DNA of 64,000 nucleotides from Melastoma dodecandrum. Taxonomy: Eukaryota > Streptophyta > Magnoliopsida > Myrtales > Melastomataceae. Positions 23,649 through 34,480 of the stretch are shown one piece after another. Within the stretch, counting starts at the first letter, position 1. Each line of letters starts with the position of its first letter. Location of the stretch: NCBI GenBank assembly GCA_029817715.1, contig JARUPY010000473.1, forward strand, positions 744,001-808,000, read 5' to 3'. The position numbers and the translations under genes were made by a program. The notes under the pieces were generated by a model, which saw only the letters and a list, made by a program, of their open reading frames with translations, did not search any database and was not told where the DNA came from.

Positions 23649-25004
23649 TTATATAGCAGTATAAGCCATTAGATCTGTGGCCATTCCTTTGTCTTTGTCC
23701 TCTTCCTTGGGCGGCCTCTCCATATCGTCCACGCTAGGGTAGAAACCGTCCTTGGCTTCCGGCCTGAACAAGTACAACATGATCGCACATAGGGCCAGGT
23801 TTGCCGCTTCTTCCACCGCCGTGCTTGTTCCCTTACTGATGTTTGCCGCACCTTTTAAGAGGAACAGGAACAAATAGACAAAGTGAAGGTAACCCATCCC
23901 CGCAATGTAAATCCCCAAAAGCTTTTTCATCTCAGATAACTTGCTGGCCGCCCCCTTCTTGCCTGCCTCCTCTGCCTCCTTCAGCGACTTGATGCTCCAC
24001 CATGCTGAAGCCACTACTGGGAGGAAGAACGCGAGGTTTGTTAGGACAAACACCGTGTTCCACTTGTTGAGCTCCCGGATCGACCGACTCCTTTGGTCTC
24101 CACTGCAGAAGAACCCCACGTTCGTGATGATCTGGGCTGCGAGCGTGATCAGGGTCACAATCCTCAACTTTGGATGCAACACTGACTTGGATTTCCACAA
24201 CGCGACAACTATCAGCGCCTCTATGGAATAAACCATGCAGTAGTAGAAGGTTCGGGAAGCCAAAGCGAAACTAGGCGGAAGGGTGCCGGAAGCACTGAGC
24301 AAGTGCTTCTTCTCTGCCGAACATAGGAGATTGAACCCTTTCACCAAGAGGACAGCATACATCCACCAGTGGATCAAGCGCGTGGGTCTCTTCTCGTCGT
24401 TGTATAGGAGGATCCACGTGAAAAACAAGGCGAAGTAAGCGAGTGCAAGCCACACGAAGACATGTGTAAGCTCTTCATGACCCTTGGGCAAGTAATTCCT
24501 GGAGCCTCCGTGGCCGAGATTGTAGAACTCAGAGTGGACTATCATGGAGACTCGAGAGCTAGAGGAGATGCAGTTCACGAAAAGAATCGAGTACTCCCTA
24601 GGGATGTTGACCGGGACTGACGACCTGAAGTCCGACCGCGGCGGTGGCGAGAGTTCTGCGAAGGTGAAGAGGGTCTGGCCGTAGGGGCTGTGCAGCAGGC
24701 ACTTGCGTCGTCCATTATGATCGCGAAGGCCACGGGACCGCCAAAGCACGAGCTCTTCCTGAGAGATGAGGACAAAGCCGAGGCGGTTGGAATCACAGGG
24801 GGTACCCTGTCGGGAGACGACAGAGACGGCGGACGTCGACACGGTGACACGGCCGGGGCCACTGAAGGAGAACTTGTGGAGGGGGAGGAGGGGACGGGTA
24901 TCGGAAGTTAGGACAAGGGTCTTGGTGTCGGCAGTCGAGGGTGGAAGTAGTGACGAAAGAAGGACGAGGCACAGAGCGGGGACGAATGGTTGGATTCCGG
25001 CCAT
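23649..25004 (-). CDS. Lung seven-transmembrane receptor family (CAND7/GPR107-like)
   Basis: A single-exon gene, 451 residues. Proteins of this family have a signal peptide, a luminal GOLD-like domain and seven membrane helices. Animal GPR107/108 and plant relatives reside in the Golgi/endosomal system or plasma membrane; the plant ones were nominated as candidate GPCRs, but G-protein coupling is not firmly shown. Here a cleavable signal (residues 1 to about 25, VPALCLVLLSSLLPPSTA) is followed by the luminal domain opening TKTLVLTSDTRPLLPLHKF. Seven hydrophobic segments then lie between about residues 185 and 425, ending in a YLFRP block and an acidic Lys/Asp/Glu tail. The ATG at 25004 precedes the signal peptide. 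It lies head to head with the paralogue at 25566. Confidence 0.93.
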   Translation of the reverse strand: MAGIQPFVPALCLVLLSSLLPPSTADTKTLVLTSDTRPLLPLHKFSFSGPGRVTVSTSAVSVVSRQGTPCDSNRLGFVLISQEELVLWRSRGLRDHNGRRKCLLHSPYGQTLFTFAELSPPPRSDFRSSVPVNIPREYSILFVNCISSSSRVSMIVHSEFYNLGHGGSRNYLPKGHEELTHVFVWLALAYFALFFTWILLYNDEKRPTRLIHWWMYAVLLVKGFNLLCSAEKKHLLSASGTLPPSFALASRTFYYCMVYSIEALIVVALWKSKSVLHPKLRIVTLITLAAQIITNVGFFCSGDQRSRSIRELNKWNTVFVLTNLAFFLPVVASAWWSIKSLKEAEEAGKKGAASKLSEMKKLLGIYIAGMGYLHFVYLFLFLLKGAANISKGTSTAVEEAANLALCAIMLYLFRPEAKDGFYPSVDDMERPPKEEDKDKGMATDLMAYTAI

Positions 25005-25565
25005 GTTAATGGACGGGCACTCTCTTCGTTATTGTCTTAGAGAAGAGATGATGAACAATGCATGAATTTGAATGGGTTAATGGGTTGGCGGAGAAAGTAT
25101 ATTCAAACTAACTAACCAGACAGAGAGCACACGTTGGAGTCATGTGGGTGGGTAGTTTAAGGAAGACGGACAGTTCAATGTAAAGCAGCAAGGGTCTTTG
25201 AGTTTAACGATGGGTCTTTTGTTTGTGCACGAGTTGTCCGGGTGGAAATGATTTATGTCCAGGGCTAGGCCTGTCTTCCTCTCTCGTTCGTTTCCTCCCT
25301 TTCATGACTTTACGACAAAACATTACGAGTTGGCCCAGATGCTCGGCCCATATGTTATGGGCCTAGGCCCAACGTCCCCTGCGACCAAAAGAATGTTGAT
25401 CCAGATCAGATCTCATGTGTTTCCTTGTTCTCTCCGCCGGAAGACTTTCCACTCTCGTCTTCTCCGTCGTCCCCAGCCCCTTCTTCCCAATAATTTCCTC
25501 CTCCCTCCGTCACACCCAACTGACATCCGTAACAACCCTCCTCCACTGCCCGGTACGAACCGAAA
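25005..25565. promoter_or_regulatory. Divergent promoter region with site II (GGCCCA) cluster
   Basis: 561 bp separate two head-to-head 7TM genes. At 25331-25372 the words GGCCCA and TGGGCC occur five times within about 40 bp (GGCCCA at 25332, 25345, 25365 and TGGGCC between them). These are site II elements, known in plants as TCP-factor targets in promoters of housekeeping genes. They lie nearer the plus-strand gene. No clear TATA box is seen. Confidence 0.6.
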
Positions 25566-26891
25566 ATGCCTGCGACCACCCCCTCCCTCCTCTTCCTCTT
25601 CCTCCTCCTCTTTGCTGGCCTCGCTGCCGCCGAGATCAAAACCCTAACGATAGCCTCCGACAACCGCCCCATGATCCTCTTCGAGAAGTTCGGGTTCACC
25701 TCCACCGGACACGTCATCATCTCCCTCGCCGGCGTCTCTGTCGACTCCTCCCTCTCCACCTCCCCCGACCCCTCCCGCCTCGGCTTCTTCCTCCTCACCG
25801 AGGAGTCCCTCGTCCAGATCCTCTCCGATCTCCAACAGAACCCCGACCTCCAGTCCTCCTTCTGCGTCCTCGACTCCCCCTCCACCACCCCGCTCTTCAC
25901 CTTCCGCGAGGTCTCCCCTCCCCCTCACGCCTCCCTCAACCGTTCCATACCTGTCTCCTCCCCCGGCGAGTACCTTCTCTACTTCGCCAACTGCGCACCC
26001 GGGTCCGTCGTCTCCATGACCGTACACACTGTGTTATTCAACCTCGACTCTGACGGTTCCGAGGATTTCCTCTCCGCCGGCGTCACTCGTCTCCCTTCCC
26101 TTTTTGCGTTCTTCGCTGTGGCCTACCTGGTCTTCCTTGGGTACTGGATCCACTATTGCCTCCACAACAAGGTTTCCGTCCACCGCATCCATCTCCTCAT
26201 GTCGGGCCTTCTCCTCATAAAGGCAGTCAATCTGATCTGTGCTGCTGAGGACAAGCATTACGTCAAGGTCACAGGGACGCCTCACGGCTGGGACATCCTC
26301 TTCTATCTGTTCCAGTTCATTCGAGTTATCCTCTTGTTCACCGTGATCGTGCTCGTGGGTACCGGGTGGTCGTTCCTCAAGCCCTTCTTGCAGGAGAAGG
26401 AAAAGAAGGTATTGATGATCGTGATCCCACTTCAGGTGCTTGCGAACATTGCCTCGGTAGTTATTGGCGAGACCGGCCCCTTCCTCCGGGACTGGATGAC
26501 CTGGAACCAGGTGTTTTTGCTGGTCGACATCATCTGTTGTTGCGCGATCATTTTCCCAATTGTATGGTCAATACGGTCCCTGAGGGAAACATCCAAGACA
26601 GATGGGAAGGCCGCGAGGAATCTCGCGAAGCTCCAGCTATTTAGGCAATTTTACATTGTGCTTATTGGTTACTTGTATTTCACGAGGATAGTGGTGTTTG
26701 CGCTGAAAACTATCGCCGCATATAAGTACCAGTGGGTGAGCAATGCAGCGGAGGAGTTGGCGAACTTATCATTCTATATGGTGATGTTCTATATGTTTAG
26801 GCCGGCGGAGAGGAACGAGTACTTCTCTTTGGACGAGGAGGAAGAGAAGGAGGCAGAAAAGGCGCTGGGAGATGAGGGGTTTGAGCTTTGA
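25566..26891 (+). CDS. Lung seven-transmembrane receptor family (CAND7/GPR107-like), second copy
   Basis: A single-exon gene, 441 residues, paralogous to the divergent gene at 23649. The signal peptide is about residues 1-22 (LLFLFLLLFAGLAAA). The luminal domain starts IKTLTIASDNRPMILFEKF. Helices are near residues 178-199, 208-227, 243-268, 282-300, 315-335, 359-381 and 397-413. The C-terminal block FYMVMFYMFRPAE and an acidic EEEEKEAEKAL tail end the protein. Coding GC is much higher at the 5' end (Ser/Pro/Leu codons ending in C) than downstream. The two copies have diverged substantially, so the duplication is old. Role as for the family: a likely endomembrane receptor or trafficking protein. 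The ligand is unknown. Confidence 0.94.
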   Translation: MPATTPSLLFLFLLLFAGLAAAEIKTLTIASDNRPMILFEKFGFTSTGHVIISLAGVSVDSSLSTSPDPSRLGFFLLTEESLVQILSDLQQNPDLQSSFCVLDSPSTTPLFTFREVSPPPHASLNRSIPVSSPGEYLLYFANCAPGSVVSMTVHTVLFNLDSDGSEDFLSAGVTRLPSLFAFFAVAYLVFLGYWIHYCLHNKVSVHRIHLLMSGLLLIKAVNLICAAEDKHYVKVTGTPHGWDILFYLFQFIRVILLFTVIVLVGTGWSFLKPFLQEKEKKVLMIVIPLQVLANIASVVIGETGPFLRDWMTWNQVFLLVDIICCCAIIFPIVWSIRSLRETSKTDGKAARNLAKLQLFRQFYIVLIGYLYFTRIVVFALKTIAAYKYQWVSNAAEELANLSFYMVMFYMFRPAERNEYFSLDEEEEKEAEKALGDEGFEL

Positions 26892-28339
26892 AAGGGTCAG
26901 TGAGTACACATTTCGTGATTGATGAAGACCTGAACACGCTATTCAGGTCTATTGTCGAGCATACTTTCCTTTTCGCTGGGGATTTTGGATGTTATGAGTA
27001 TAAACCCGTACAACTGATTAGTCAATGGGTTTTTTGGTGTCAATTGGGTCTTATAAAAGTTGGACATATTTCACTGTATGACACGTTTTTATGCTGACCA
27101 TCTTGTAATGGATTCACATTTCTGATCAGTTTTTCTTGCTTTTTCCTAACTACAATGGATATTCTGATTTGTGTTGCACTTGCATGCGTGAGCTGATGGT
27201 TATACATTGTTGGAGTCACTTCTGAGATCCGCGTGTAATGGAATTCTGTGGTCATGATCTCGTCTGTGAATGAACAAACCTGGTTTGATCATTTTTCCAA
27301 GTGTTTTGTTGACCCCCTTTGACGATTTAATTAATTGACAGTGGATTGCTGTTTTGTGGTATAAGTAGGATTCAATGCTGTTTCGTGGCAGAAAGTCTTG
27401 TTATTTGCTTTCGGGAATGAGCTTTTCCTTGCCTTCTCAAGATCTTCTAACTATGTGTTGCACACCGTTGCTGTTTAGCCGTAAACACTAACGGAACTGG
27501 TTCTTGTCTTTCTAACAGTATCCTGGCCATGCTTTGAGTTCAAATCCCCCATTTGAATTACTTAAGATTGCTAAATGGTCTCTTAACTATGCTGGCTAGC
27601 ACCAATTGAGGTGGATCGCCAGGGCCATGAACTTGATTAGGGGGTGAAGCTCCTGAGTATTTGTTTATGCCGTGTTAATGGTTTCTTGAAATAGTCTTTT
27701 TCTTAGCTTCTCTCGATTTCTAGTGGCTTCAAAGTGGGGACTTTGTCTTACAACTCAGTTAAAACTTCTCCTCTAGTTGTGAAATTTGGGGACCTCAATG
27801 CCTTGACCTCTAGGGATTACCAAACTTGGTTGGTTGAAAGTAGAATCTGCCTGAGGTGGGACTAGACAACCAGTGAGTATGACTTCGCAGGGCAGACTTC
27901 GAGAGGAGGTCAGGGGAAATAGTTTAGGCGGATGAAACAGGGAATGGATTTTGTAGGTTGAAAGTCGTTTGTGTGAGGGCCTTCCTGCTCCCTTCATGTC
28001 GAGTTGAGGGACATCTGCGGCATGGAGTGCCGGGTTTCTGCTTGGTTTGAGTTTGGGATCCCATGGTTACCGATGTGAATGCCTTGTGTCTGGGTGCAGA
28101 CTCGGGAGCAGCCTCATGTTTTTCTTTTCCTTTCTCTGAAGACTGTCCGAACTCCTGATAAAAATTGATTGTTCTTCTCTTGTTTTACTCATCCTTAACT
28201 TATAATCACCACCCTTATTATGAAAAAAAAATGAAAAATGAAAAAACTTGGCTCTCCATATGAAAAAGAAATATTGACCGGAAAGATCACATAACTTACA
28301 AAGGGAGAACGATTATGTAGGCATCGTAATACTTAATCA
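26892..28339. other. Intergenic stretch, no gene recognised
   Basis: It holds the 3'UTR of the 7TM gene. From about 27470 to 28120 there is moderately GC-rich sequence with a tRNA B-box-like GAGTTCAAATCCCCC (27535-27549) and, further on, CTGGGTGCAGACTCGGGAGC. This could be an old SINE-like repeat, but I see no clear A box or ends. There is no open frame of note. Confidence 0.45.
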
Positions 28340-28804
28340 TCAATCCACAACATCCACGCTTGCAGAGCATGAAAGCAACCCGTGAAAGATCCTAAACAGA
28401 GCGCCCCAGGACACCTCCTTCACCCTCCTGAGCCCCGCGCACCTCTTCCCTCTCCGTCCCCGGCCTCGACCCTCTCTCCGTTTATCTCCCCGGGTTCCCT
28501 CCTCCTCCTTCCTGGCCCTCCCTCTGGCCCGGCCGAAGCACCTGGTGACATCGGACTGGGGACGGCGGTGATCCTCCTCCCTCGAGAAAGGGTAGCTCCT
28601 AAGGTACATCTGCCGGCACGAGATGCTGTCGACCACCCTCGGGGGGCAACTGCAGACCACGCTCCCCCGGGCCCTGCTGTTGGAGCTGACGGAGCGGACG
28701 AACTCGGCGTCGGACTCTGGCCACTTGTAGAGGTTAACGTAGGTGGCGCGGACGACGGGGAGGCGTGCATCCTTGAGGCAGGTGGAGATACAAACGGAGC
28801 TCAT
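28340..28804 (-). CDS. Small conserved plant protein of unknown function
   Basis: One exon, 154 residues, basic and serine/arginine-rich. Readable blocks are CISTCLKDARLPVVRATYVN, YKWPESDAEFVRSV, a PRVVDSISCRQMYLRSYPFS block, an Arg/Lys/Glu-rich spacer and a C-terminal RRVKEVSWGALFRIFHGLLS ending SASVDVVD. I recall a family of small uncharacterised plant proteins with these same blocks in this order, all of similar size. No function is known to me. There is no signal peptide or membrane segment. The ATG (28804) begins MSSVCIS, as in the family. A 20-base G run lies about 50 bp upstream of the start, in the leader or promoter. Confidence 0.8.
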   Translation of the reverse strand: MSSVCISTCLKDARLPVVRATYVNLYKWPESDAEFVRSVSSNSRARGSVVCSCPPRVVDSISCRQMYLRSYPFSREEDHRRPQSDVTRCFGRARGRARKEEEGTRGDKRREGRGRGRRGKRCAGLRRVKEVSWGALFRIFHGLLSCSASVDVVD

Positions 28805-28857
28805 GCCTCCCCTGCCTTTATGTTAAAAGGTGAGGCATCAGCTTTTTATTATGTGCA

Positions 28858-28877
28858 GGGGGGGGGGGGGGGGGGGG
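28858..28877 (+). repeat. G run, 20 bases
   Basis: An uninterrupted poly-G tract upstream of the small conserved gene. It is capable of quadruplex formation and its length is unreliable in any assembly. Confidence 0.85.
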
Positions 28878-28975
28878 AGATTTGATTAATCTTAATAACG
28901 ACGATAATAATATGTAAAATTATATGTCTAAATACTTGGGGGAGTGAGTGCAGTAAAGATGATTAGTTTTTTTCC

Positions 28976-29003
28976 GGGGGGGGGGGGGGGGGGGGGGGGG
29001 GGG
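28976..29003 (+). repeat. G run, 28 bases
   Basis: The longest homopolymer in the window, about 100 bp from the previous G run. Confidence 0.85.
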
Positions 29004-30819
29004 AATGTTATAAAATTAGTGGCTTAGATTAGAAGGAAAGGTTTGGTGAATGGAGATGATGGGGGAATGCAGAGGAGGTGGAGGTGGGGATGAAATGATG
29101 GAATGTTTCCTGTTTTTCTCATGGCGAGGGTGATGATTATTTATAATCATTAACAACAATTACTACTCTCCTCTCCTTTTTTTCTGGGTTTTGGTGTTTT
29201 TCTCTATTTTGATGGATTGCATGCCGTGACTGGAGTGTTGTTTCTTTTGGATTTAATTGGAGTGCGTGCTTGTTCAGGCACTGGCTTTCCCAATTCCTCT
29301 TACTATACGACCATTCTCTTACAAGACGCTAAAAACCGGAAGAAGCTAATGGTGAGTACGAAAAAGTCTTTTGCTATTATTTCGCAATTTACGAAATATT
29401 TTATACTATAGTACAAAATAGTGTTATGAACTTCGTAATTTTATATGGACCCTTTCGTAAAAGTACGAAAGCTCTTCGTACTTTGTATGATCTATTTTGT
29501 AAAGTGCGAACGAGCTTTATATTTTTATAAGCTTTTTTTTTTCTTTTTTTTATTTGGTAAGCCATTCTATAAGCTTTTTTTATAAGCTTTTCATTCTATA
29601 ATATGAAGACGTTCGTGCTTTATATGAAACAGTAAATATCATATTATGCTTTTGTACGGGTCATATCATAAAGTACGAAGCCTTTTCGTACTATTTTATG
29701 AAAGAGACTGTACAAAATTATAAAACTCAAACACTGTTTCGTATTCTTGAAATATTTCGCTCACGGAAGTTTAGCCCTTTCCTTAAAATCGTGTATAAAT
29801 GACGTATTGGAAGGGGTCTAATTTCCAGTAGGGTAATGTCGTGGGGGAGTTATAATGTAAGCTTTTATCATGAAAAGGGCACCATCCACGCGCATGCTAT
29901 TTGTGGAAGTCAATGTCGGAATTAAAGAAGACCATTGCTTTGGACCGACGCATGATGCATAAAGTGTCATCGGCTCTCTCTCTCTCTCGAGTAGTGATTA
30001 AAAGCTAAGTAATTTTTAAATAATAATAATAATAATAAAATAATAAATGATATTGGGCTTGTCGTCGATTCCAATGGGCTTGATTGAAAGGGCCCAATTC
30101 ATTTTGCCCTCGTCATCCCCATCGTTTCGACTCCTGCCTTTTGCCACCGTTGAACAAGCCCCGTTTCGGACCCGTTATAACTTTATTCTAAAATCAATTG
30201 ATTATACAAAGAGTAATTCGTTTTAACTTACATACTTATATTTCGGACGTGAGACTTGAGTTTCCGACCTTATTAATCAACATGCCGTTCATAAAGTTGA
30301 TAGGCAAAGAGAAAGCTTGTTGGCAACAGATGAATCCGATGCGATATTTGATCTTCTCCCCCTTGTGGAATACTGACTTCATTTTTTATAATTTCATTTA
30401 TGAGGGGCTTTGCTTCACCAAAACATCTCTTTGTAATAGTGGAATTCGTGAGGATGTTTGATTGAACTCGCCATGTAACGATTCCTTGACTTTGGATCCC
30501 TAAGCTGGAAACTACTGCGAGAGCCGTAAACCATAATGGCACGGAACATACATAGAGGAGGATTTATAGGAGGTCTTCGTTAGGTCTTATCCCTGTTTCT
30601 TGTTTTCGCGAAAAATTTGGCCCGGCCTATTAACTCGACAAACTATAGCTTGGTCGGCCGCTATAGGCTGAAAGAGTGATACGATGTACTCTACACTGCG
30701 GTAGTGTCTCGGAAGTTTCATTACTAGAGTAATTCTGCTGTATAGTCGGAGGAGGTTCTCTTTTACCCAATTCGGCAAAAACAAATCATTGTGCCTGGTC
30801 TAGTTGGCTTATATCCTAT

Positions 30820-31024
30820 TGTCATTAAGTGGAGTATGCTATGGGAGAAGAATAAAAAAGGAAAGTAGCAGCTGAATAAAATAGGGGATCTACAATATTA
30901 AAATGTTGCTATTTGTAATACAAGAAATGGTTTTACAATATGGGCTTATATTGTTCTTGTGGTAAGCCCATCCTCTCTGATTGCTCAAACTTAATGGTGA
31001 TGGCCGCTCCAGTGTAGATTCACA
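30820..31024 (+). repeat. 5' LTR with internal deletion
   Basis: This 205-bp repeat matches the 264-bp 3' LTR but lacks about 60 bp between TAAGCCCA and the TCCTCT..GATTGCTC block (about 30971). The ends TG...CA are preserved. Confidence 0.9.
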
Positions 31025-31036
31025 TGGTATCAGAGC
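31025..31036 (+). other. Primer-binding site for initiator tRNA-Met
   Basis: TGGTATCAGAGC directly follows the 5' LTR, the standard copia primer site. Confidence 0.9.
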
Positions 31037-31135
31037 GGAGTCGCCGTTCGTATGCGGAGGCGCATGCCGGAGCGGTAGAAGCAACAATTAACAGAGAAGG
31101 TGAAGTTGAGAAGGCTATTGAACAGTTCGCAGTAA

Positions 31136-32040
31136 TGGCAGATAATCGCATTTCCAGGCAAAGCTACAAACAGGTAGATGATCCGACATCTCCCTACTTT
31201 CTACAGCAATCAGACATGCTGACCTCAGTCGTAGTTACTCCTCCGTTGGATGGATCAAATGACTTCACATGGAGTCGCTCATTTCAAATGGCTCTTGTGT
31301 TTAGAAACAAGCTAGCGTTTATAGATGAGCGAATCCCAGTTCCTGCAGTAAACTATGACTCGTATGATGCCTGGACAAGGTGCAACACTATGATTGTGTC
31401 GTGGCTACTTAGATCCATCACAGAATCTATATCTACCAACAGTTTCTACATGAATTCGGCAGTAAATATTGAAATATGCTTAAGAAGAGATATGCACAAC
31501 CGGATAATGCGAAGATTACAAGATTACAACAATTACTCATGACTGTAGTTCAAGGAGGTCGCTCAATGGATGAGTATTATACTGAGTTGAATAGTATTTG
31601 GGAGGAACTTAAGAATTTCAGGCTCTACCAACCTGTAGATATGGAAGGTGCAATGAAGAATGTTTTAGGCCTTTTGTGGAGTCTCAGATGCATGACTATG
31701 TGAACAGATTCCTACTGGGATTGAATGATACTTATGATGCACTCAAAAGTAGAGTGTTGGGAATGAAGCCTTTACCGTCACTTGATGAAGTGTTTAGCAT
31801 GACAATACAAGAAGAGTCCTATCGAAAAGGTAGAGATGTTGAAGTGGATAAGGCAAGAATGAGAATGGATTCTATGGCTTTAGAAGCTCCCATCGTGCCT
31901 GTAACAACAACACCTTTTATACTTGGAACCTTTGAACCTAAAAGGAAGAATAGAAGGATGGAGTTGGTGTGTTCTCATTGTGGAAAAAGGAGGCATATCA
32001 AAAAGAGATGCCATCACATCATTGGTTTTGCCCAGTAACA
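31136..32040 (+). pseudogene. copia gag with CCHC knuckle, frameshifted
   Basis: The frame opens at 31136 (MADNRIS) with the gag N-terminal block, including a PPLDGSNDFTWSRSFQMAL stretch. A frameshift near 31480-31500 moves reading to the next frame (VVQGGRSMDEYYTELNSIWE). A second near 31665 moves it again (QMHDYVNRFLLGLND). The zinc knuckle CSHCGKRRHIKKRC lies at about 31969-32012. Gag packages the RNA, and this copy cannot be made intact. Confidence 0.88.
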
Positions 32041-32177
32041 TGGGAATTAACAGAGGAAGAGGTACAGGTAGAGGAATGCGCATGGCTGCAGCTACTGAAG
32101 TATAGGTCGAAGGCAATCCTTTTGGAAATCTGCTTGGCTCGGAGTTCAATGAAGTAGAAGGGCATGTTCAGAAACTT

Positions 32178-34480
32178 ATGGACTTATTAGGTGGACAGAC
32201 AGGGCAACCTCAACTACACAATCATGGATCAAATTCTGATATTCATTTGAATAATAAACCTAATGTGTTCAATTCTACTCTTGTCAATACTTCTATTTCA
32301 AACATAGCAGGTATCTCTCTTGGAGTAAATCTTATTTATTTTGTTTCTGATATGTCCACTGAATGGATAGTTGACGCTGGAGCTACTAATCACATTGTTA
32401 GTAGCTCTAGTCATTTTTCTGATTTCAAATCCATTTATGATGTCTCTGTCAAACTTCCAAATGGTGAAAAAGTCACAGTTACTCATATAGAAACTGTGAA
32501 GCTTCTGAATAATCTGATTCTACATGATGTGTTGCTTATACCTTCTTTTCATCTAAATCTTCTTTTAGTGAGTCAACTTATCGCTTCACAGCAACTTTCA
32601 GTCATTTTTCTCAAAAATCTTTGCTTCATTCAGGATCTACCCATATGGAGGACGATTGGACTTGCTAAGGAGAGTGATGGTTTATACATTTTGCAGAGAA
32701 GAGCAAGTGACAGATCTCTTGAACTCCATAGTAACGACACAGGTCTTTCACTTCTGTTGATCCTAATTTTGATGTTTGGCATCACAGATTAGGACATGTT
32801 TCATTTGAAAAACTGCAGCTCATACAGAAATGCAATAGTTTGAAACCTTTGTTCAATAAAACAGTTTGTTCCACTTGTCATTTTGCAAAACAGAAAAGGC
32901 AGCCATTTCCAGTCCATTATCATAAGTCTGATCTTTGTTTTGAGTTGATACATTGTGATGTTTGGGGACCATACTCAATTAACACATTGGATGGTTTTCG
33001 CTTCTTTCTCACTATAGTAGATGATTGTAGTAGAGTTACATGGGTTTATTTGTTAAAAGCAAAATCTGAAGTTTCTGTCATTTTGCCTCAGTTTTGTAAA
33101 ATGGTACAAACACAATTTCAAGGTAGAGTTAAGACTATCAGATCAGATAATGGATCTGAATTTTTCTTACATCATTTTTACAAAGAAGAGGGCATTTTGC
33201 ATCAAACTTCATGTGTTGAAACGCCACAACAAAACGGTGTAGTGGAGAGAAAGCATCAATACCTCTTGAATGTCACAAGGGCTTTGCTTTTTCAATCAAA
33301 TTTGCCTGCACAATTCTGGGGTCATGCAGTTCTCACTGCTACACATATTGTAAACAGAATACCCTCTGCAGTCTTAGGAAATAAAACACCTTTTGAAGTT
33401 CTGTTTAACAAAAGACCAGATTACTCACACTTGAAGGTTTTTGGTTGTCTTTGCTATGTTTCTACTTTACAACAAGGGCGACACAAGCTTGATACAAGAG
33501 CCACAAAGGGTGTTTTTGTAGGATATCATCCTGGCGTTAAAGGATACAAGATTTATGATTTAGTAACACATAGGATTTGTGTATCAAGAAATGTTTGTTT
33601 CTATGAGCATGTGTTTCCATTTCAAGAACACATAGAGCATGATGAGGTTTCTGCAAAGGATTTTTTTAAGGTTACATTGCCTGACTTGGTACCATATGTA
33701 CATTCTGAGCCTTTGCATCATGACATATGCTGTAATAATGATAATAACAATGCCTCACAACATGATTTCAATGAGACTACAGAATCATTAGGTAATCAGT
33801 CTACATGCACAGAAACTGATAATGCATCACATAGAAGGAGTTCTAGAGTCAAGAACTTGCCCTCTTACTTAAAGGACTATCATTTGTCCTTAGCACTCTC
33901 CGAAGCTAGTCCATCTTCCTCTGGTCAGTTTTCCACTGCTTACCCTCTTCACAATTTCATTTCATATAATTCTCTTTCTCCTTCCTATAAAGTCTTTGCT
34001 GTGAATGTCATGACACATTCCGATCCTACTACTTATGCGGAGGCTGTTCTTGATGCACACTGGAGGCAGGCCATAGGTGCTGAGCTTCAAGCACTGGCTG
34101 AGAACAACACCTGGGTTCTTACAGATTTGCCAAGAGGGAAGTCACCAATTGGATGTAAATGGTTGTTTAAAACCAAATACAAGGCAAATGGGAGAATTAA
34201 AAAATATAAAGCATGGTTAGTTGCCAAAGGGTATACACAAAGAGAAGGAATCGATTACACAGAGACATTTAGTCCGGTGGCTAAACATGCAACTGTGAGG
34301 GTTTTTCTTGCTTTGGCAACTATGTACAACTGGCATCTTTGTCAAATGGATGTTAATAATGCATTTCTTAATGGTGATCTTATTGAAGAAGTTTATATGG
34401 ATGTTCCTTTAGAACTTGAAGTTCCTGGTTTGCAGTTTAAGGGGGAGAAGAGTGTGAGACAAGTATGTAAACTGTAGAAG
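32178..34480 (+). pseudogene. copia protease, integrase and RT N-terminus
   Basis: The protease shows WIVDAGATNH, in which the usual Asp-Ser/Thr-Gly is Asp-Ala-Gly. A break near 32790 separates it from the preintegrase H/C block (CSTCHFAKQKRQPF). The integrase core has HCDVWG, SDNGSEF and the NGVVERKH block, so all three acidic residues are present. RT begins near 34040 (GCKWLFKTK, AKGYTQREGIDY, MDVNNAFLNGDL) and stops at a TAG at 34475-34477, just before the SLYGLKQ block. The 32840-34477 frame is intact for about 545 codons, so decay is moderate. Confidence 0.92.

Larger units (their letters stand above)
28805..30819. other. Intergenic stretch with two long G runs
   Basis: No gene is seen. 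G runs occupy 28858-28877 and 28976-29003. From 29340 to 29760 the AT-rich sequence repeatedly uses a TTCGTACTTTATGA-like word and TATAAGC, suggesting decayed repeats. A short TC/GA microsatellite lies near 29970-29990. The right end borders the 5' LTR of the second copia element. Confidence 0.5.

Noticed and set aside
27470..28120. Possible tRNA or SINE based on GAGTTCAAATCCCCC
   Set aside because: Only a B-box-like word is present. No acceptor or anticodon stem, clear A box, poly-A tail or target duplication could be found.
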